DNA of 15,843 bases from Alphaproteobacteria bacterium (GTDB lineage: Bacteria; Pseudomonadota; Alphaproteobacteria; SHVP01): the NCBI GenBank assembly GCA_009694165.1, contig SHVP01000056.1, forward strand, positions 1 through 15,843, in the 5' to 3' direction. Below the pieces are notes generated by a model, which was not told the DNA's origin, did no database searches, and saw only the letters and a list, made by a program, of their open reading frames with translations. The translations under genes were made by a program, and so were the position numbers. Positions 14,308 through 15,843 of this stretch are shown here, piece after piece (position 1 is the first letter of the stretch; every line of letters begins with the position of its first letter).

Positions 14308-15807
14308 TCAGTCGAGGGCGGGCAGTCGGGCCACCAGGTCGGGTTTACGCACCTTTCCCATTGGACTCTTGGGCAGTTGCTCGACGGTAAAGATCGCGCG
14401 CGGAATCTTGTAGGGCGCCAGCGTGAGGCGGCAATGGTTCTTGAGGGCGGTCTCGTCGGCCCATGCCTTCAGCACCACGAAGGCGGCAATGTCTTCTCCC
14501 CGCGCGGTCGAGGGCCAACCGACGACCGCGGCATCGGCGACGGCGGGGTGGGTCAGCAGGGTCTGCTCGATCTCTTCGGGGTAGATGTTGATGCCTCCGC
14601 GGATGATCATGTCCTTGGCGCGGCCCGCCAAGTAGAGATAGCCGGCGCGGTCGAGCCGGCCGAGATCGCCGGGGTAGAACCAACCGTCGCGGAACGCGGC
14701 CTTGCTGGCCTCCGGATTGCGAAAGAAGCCGAGCGCCACGGTCGGGCCGCGATAGCGCACACGTCCGACTGTATCGGGCGCCACCGGCCGATCGGCCTCG
14801 TCGACTATCTCGACTTCCATGCCGTAGATCGGCCGGCCCACCGACTGCTCGACCGCGGGCGGGTCGTCGGGGCCAAGCAGCGTCAGGCCGCCGCCTTCCG
14901 TCGAGCCGTAATAGTTGTGCAGCGACGGCGTTAGCCGCGCCAACACCGCCCACCGCTCCTCCGGGTGAAGCACCGCGCCGGTCGAAAACATGCGGCGCAA
15001 TCCGGGAAGGAGAGATCCTTGGCTAGGCGCGATTTGCAGAAGGCGCCGGATGGTTGTCGGCACTACCAGCGTCACATCGGCGCGATGGCGTTCGACCGCG
15101 GCGACGAATTGTTCGGGCCCGTAGGGCGGCGGAAACAGGATCGCCGTGGCGCCGTTGTTGAGGGCGCCGGTGGTCAGGTTGCGCCCGGCCCCGAAATAGA
15201 GCGGCGTTGCCAGCAGGAAGCGGTCCGTGGGCAGCAGCTTGAGCGACCGCCGTTGCGCCTCGAAACGCGCGGCCATGTGGCGGTGGGTGATCATCGGGCC
15301 TTTCGGAATTCCGGTCGTGCCCGAGGACAGCGACAGGCAAAAATCGTCCTCGGCCGCGCTCGGAAAATCCTCGCGCAACGGCGTCGCGGCGACGGCGCGA
15401 TGCCAGCCCGCATCGATGATCGCCTCGCGAATGGCCGCTCCTGAAGACTGGCCCGGCTCGCACAGGACCAGCGTGGCCGCGAAAAACTCGAGCACGCGAC
15501 GTTGTTCCGCCGCCGTCCAACGGTGATCCATGGGCAGCAACGCCGCCCCCATTCGCACGACGCCATAGAGCGCCACCAGATGCTCGGGCGAATCCTTGAG
15601 GCAGACGCCGACGATATCGCCGCGGCGCGCGCCGATCGCCTCGAGACAGGCGGCGCTGCGGCGGACCAGCGCATCGAATTCCCGGTATGAGATGCTGCGC
15701 TCGCCGTCGATGATCGCCGGATGCTCGGGCCGTTCCACGGCGTGCCGGCGTATGGCGTCGGCGACATTCATCGGGCGATCCCCGGCGACGGCGGAGGGAG
15801 CGGGCAT
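14308..15807 (-). CDS. AMP-forming acyl-CoA synthetase/ligase (ANL superfamily)
   Basis: 499 residues, normal for class I adenylate-forming enzymes, which activate a carboxylic acid with ATP and load it onto CoA. Core motifs are present in order: SSGTTGIPKG (161-170, phosphate-binding loop), YYGSTEGG (299-306), DGWFYPGDLG (374-383), GRAKDMIIRGGINIYPEEIE (395-414) and a C-terminal SPMGK with catalytic Lys485. All key residues are intact. The start is uncertain: Met13 (15769-15771) gives an N-terminus more typical of the family and has GGGGA seven bases upstream, while Met1 has AGGA at a longer spacing. The acid substrate cannot be predicted safely; benzoate-like, short-chain and fatty acids are all possible. 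It may activate the carboxylic acid made by the neighbouring catabolic genes, but it is transcribed separately, so the link is only by position. Confidence 0.93.
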   Translation of the reverse strand: MPAPSAVAGDRPMNVADAIRRHAVERPEHPAIIDGERSISYREFDALVRRSAACLEAIGARRGDIVGVCLKDSPEHLVALYGVVRMGAALLPMDHRWTAAEQRRVLEFFAATLVLCEPGQSSGAAIREAIIDAGWHRAVAATPLREDFPSAAEDDFCLSLSSGTTGIPKGPMITHRHMAARFEAQRRSLKLLPTDRFLLATPLYFGAGRNLTTGALNNGATAILFPPPYGPEQFVAAVERHRADVTLVVPTTIRRLLQIAPSQGSLLPGLRRMFSTGAVLHPEERWAVLARLTPSLHNYYGSTEGGGLTLLGPDDPPAVEQSVGRPIYGMEVEIVDEADRPVAPDTVGRVRYRGPTVALGFFRNPEASKAAFRDGWFYPGDLGRLDRAGYLYLAGRAKDMIIRGGINIYPEEIEQTLLTHPAVADAAVVGWPSTARGEDIAAFVVLKAWADETALKNHCRLTLAPYKIPRAIFTVEQLPKSPMGKVRKPDLVARLPALD

Positions 15808-15843
15808 AACACCATGGCAATCCTATCGGGGTTGGCCGGTCAC

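Noticed and set aside
14131..14934. 267-residue plus-strand open frame
   Set aside because: It is opposite the C-terminal third of the acyl-CoA ligase, whose motifs are intact on the minus strand.

Overview
The window looks like chromosomal DNA of a high-GC proteobacterium, most likely an alphaproteobacterium. This rests on strong GC bias with long antisense shadow frames, GTG and TTG starts, and a gene set typical of alphaproteobacterial catabolic islands. No rRNA, tRNA, CRISPR array, transposase or regulator gene was recognised.

Layout. At the left a minus-strand gene (140-1807) encodes two fused alpha/beta-hydrolase domains. It diverges from a plus-strand zinc-independent MDR oxidoreductase (1950-3065). 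A minus-strand run follows: an M24 peptidase/creatinase-like protein (7002-8225), a fumarylacetoacetate-hydrolase family protein (6126-6986), an arylmalonate decarboxylase/maleate isomerase-like protein (5386-6126) and a family-5 periplasmic solute-binding protein (3127-5046). From the same 179-bp divergent region (8226-8404) a plus-strand run leaves: a double carboxymuconolactone-decarboxylase-fold protein (8405-9046), a broken FAD dehydrogenase (9141-10573), a GNAT acetyltransferase, a single-domain alpha/beta hydrolase (11152-11997) and a second family-5 solute-binding protein (12152-13717) closed by a strong terminator. At the right are two minus-strand genes: a small ACT-domain protein (13821-14117) and an AMP-forming acyl-CoA ligase (14308-15807).

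Reading as a system. Two binding proteins could capture a peptide- or amide-like or other small organic compound. The M24, FAH, decarboxylase-like, CMD, hydrolase, oxidoreductase and CoA-ligase proteins could then break it down. The substrate cannot be named from sequence, and no permease or ATPase is in the window.

The most unusual signal is the loss of textbook catalytic residues. Three related alpha/beta-hydrolase domains carry His (GTHTG, twice) or Gly (GDGIG) where the Ser/Asp/Cys nucleophile should be, and they share an unusual cap signature. The decarboxylase-like protein lacks the family's cysteines, and the CMD protein lacks the CxxC pair. This may mark an undescribed branch of hydrolase-fold proteins. 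The FAD dehydrogenase carries two frameshifts, each explained by loss of one GC dinucleotide, plus one in-frame amber codon.
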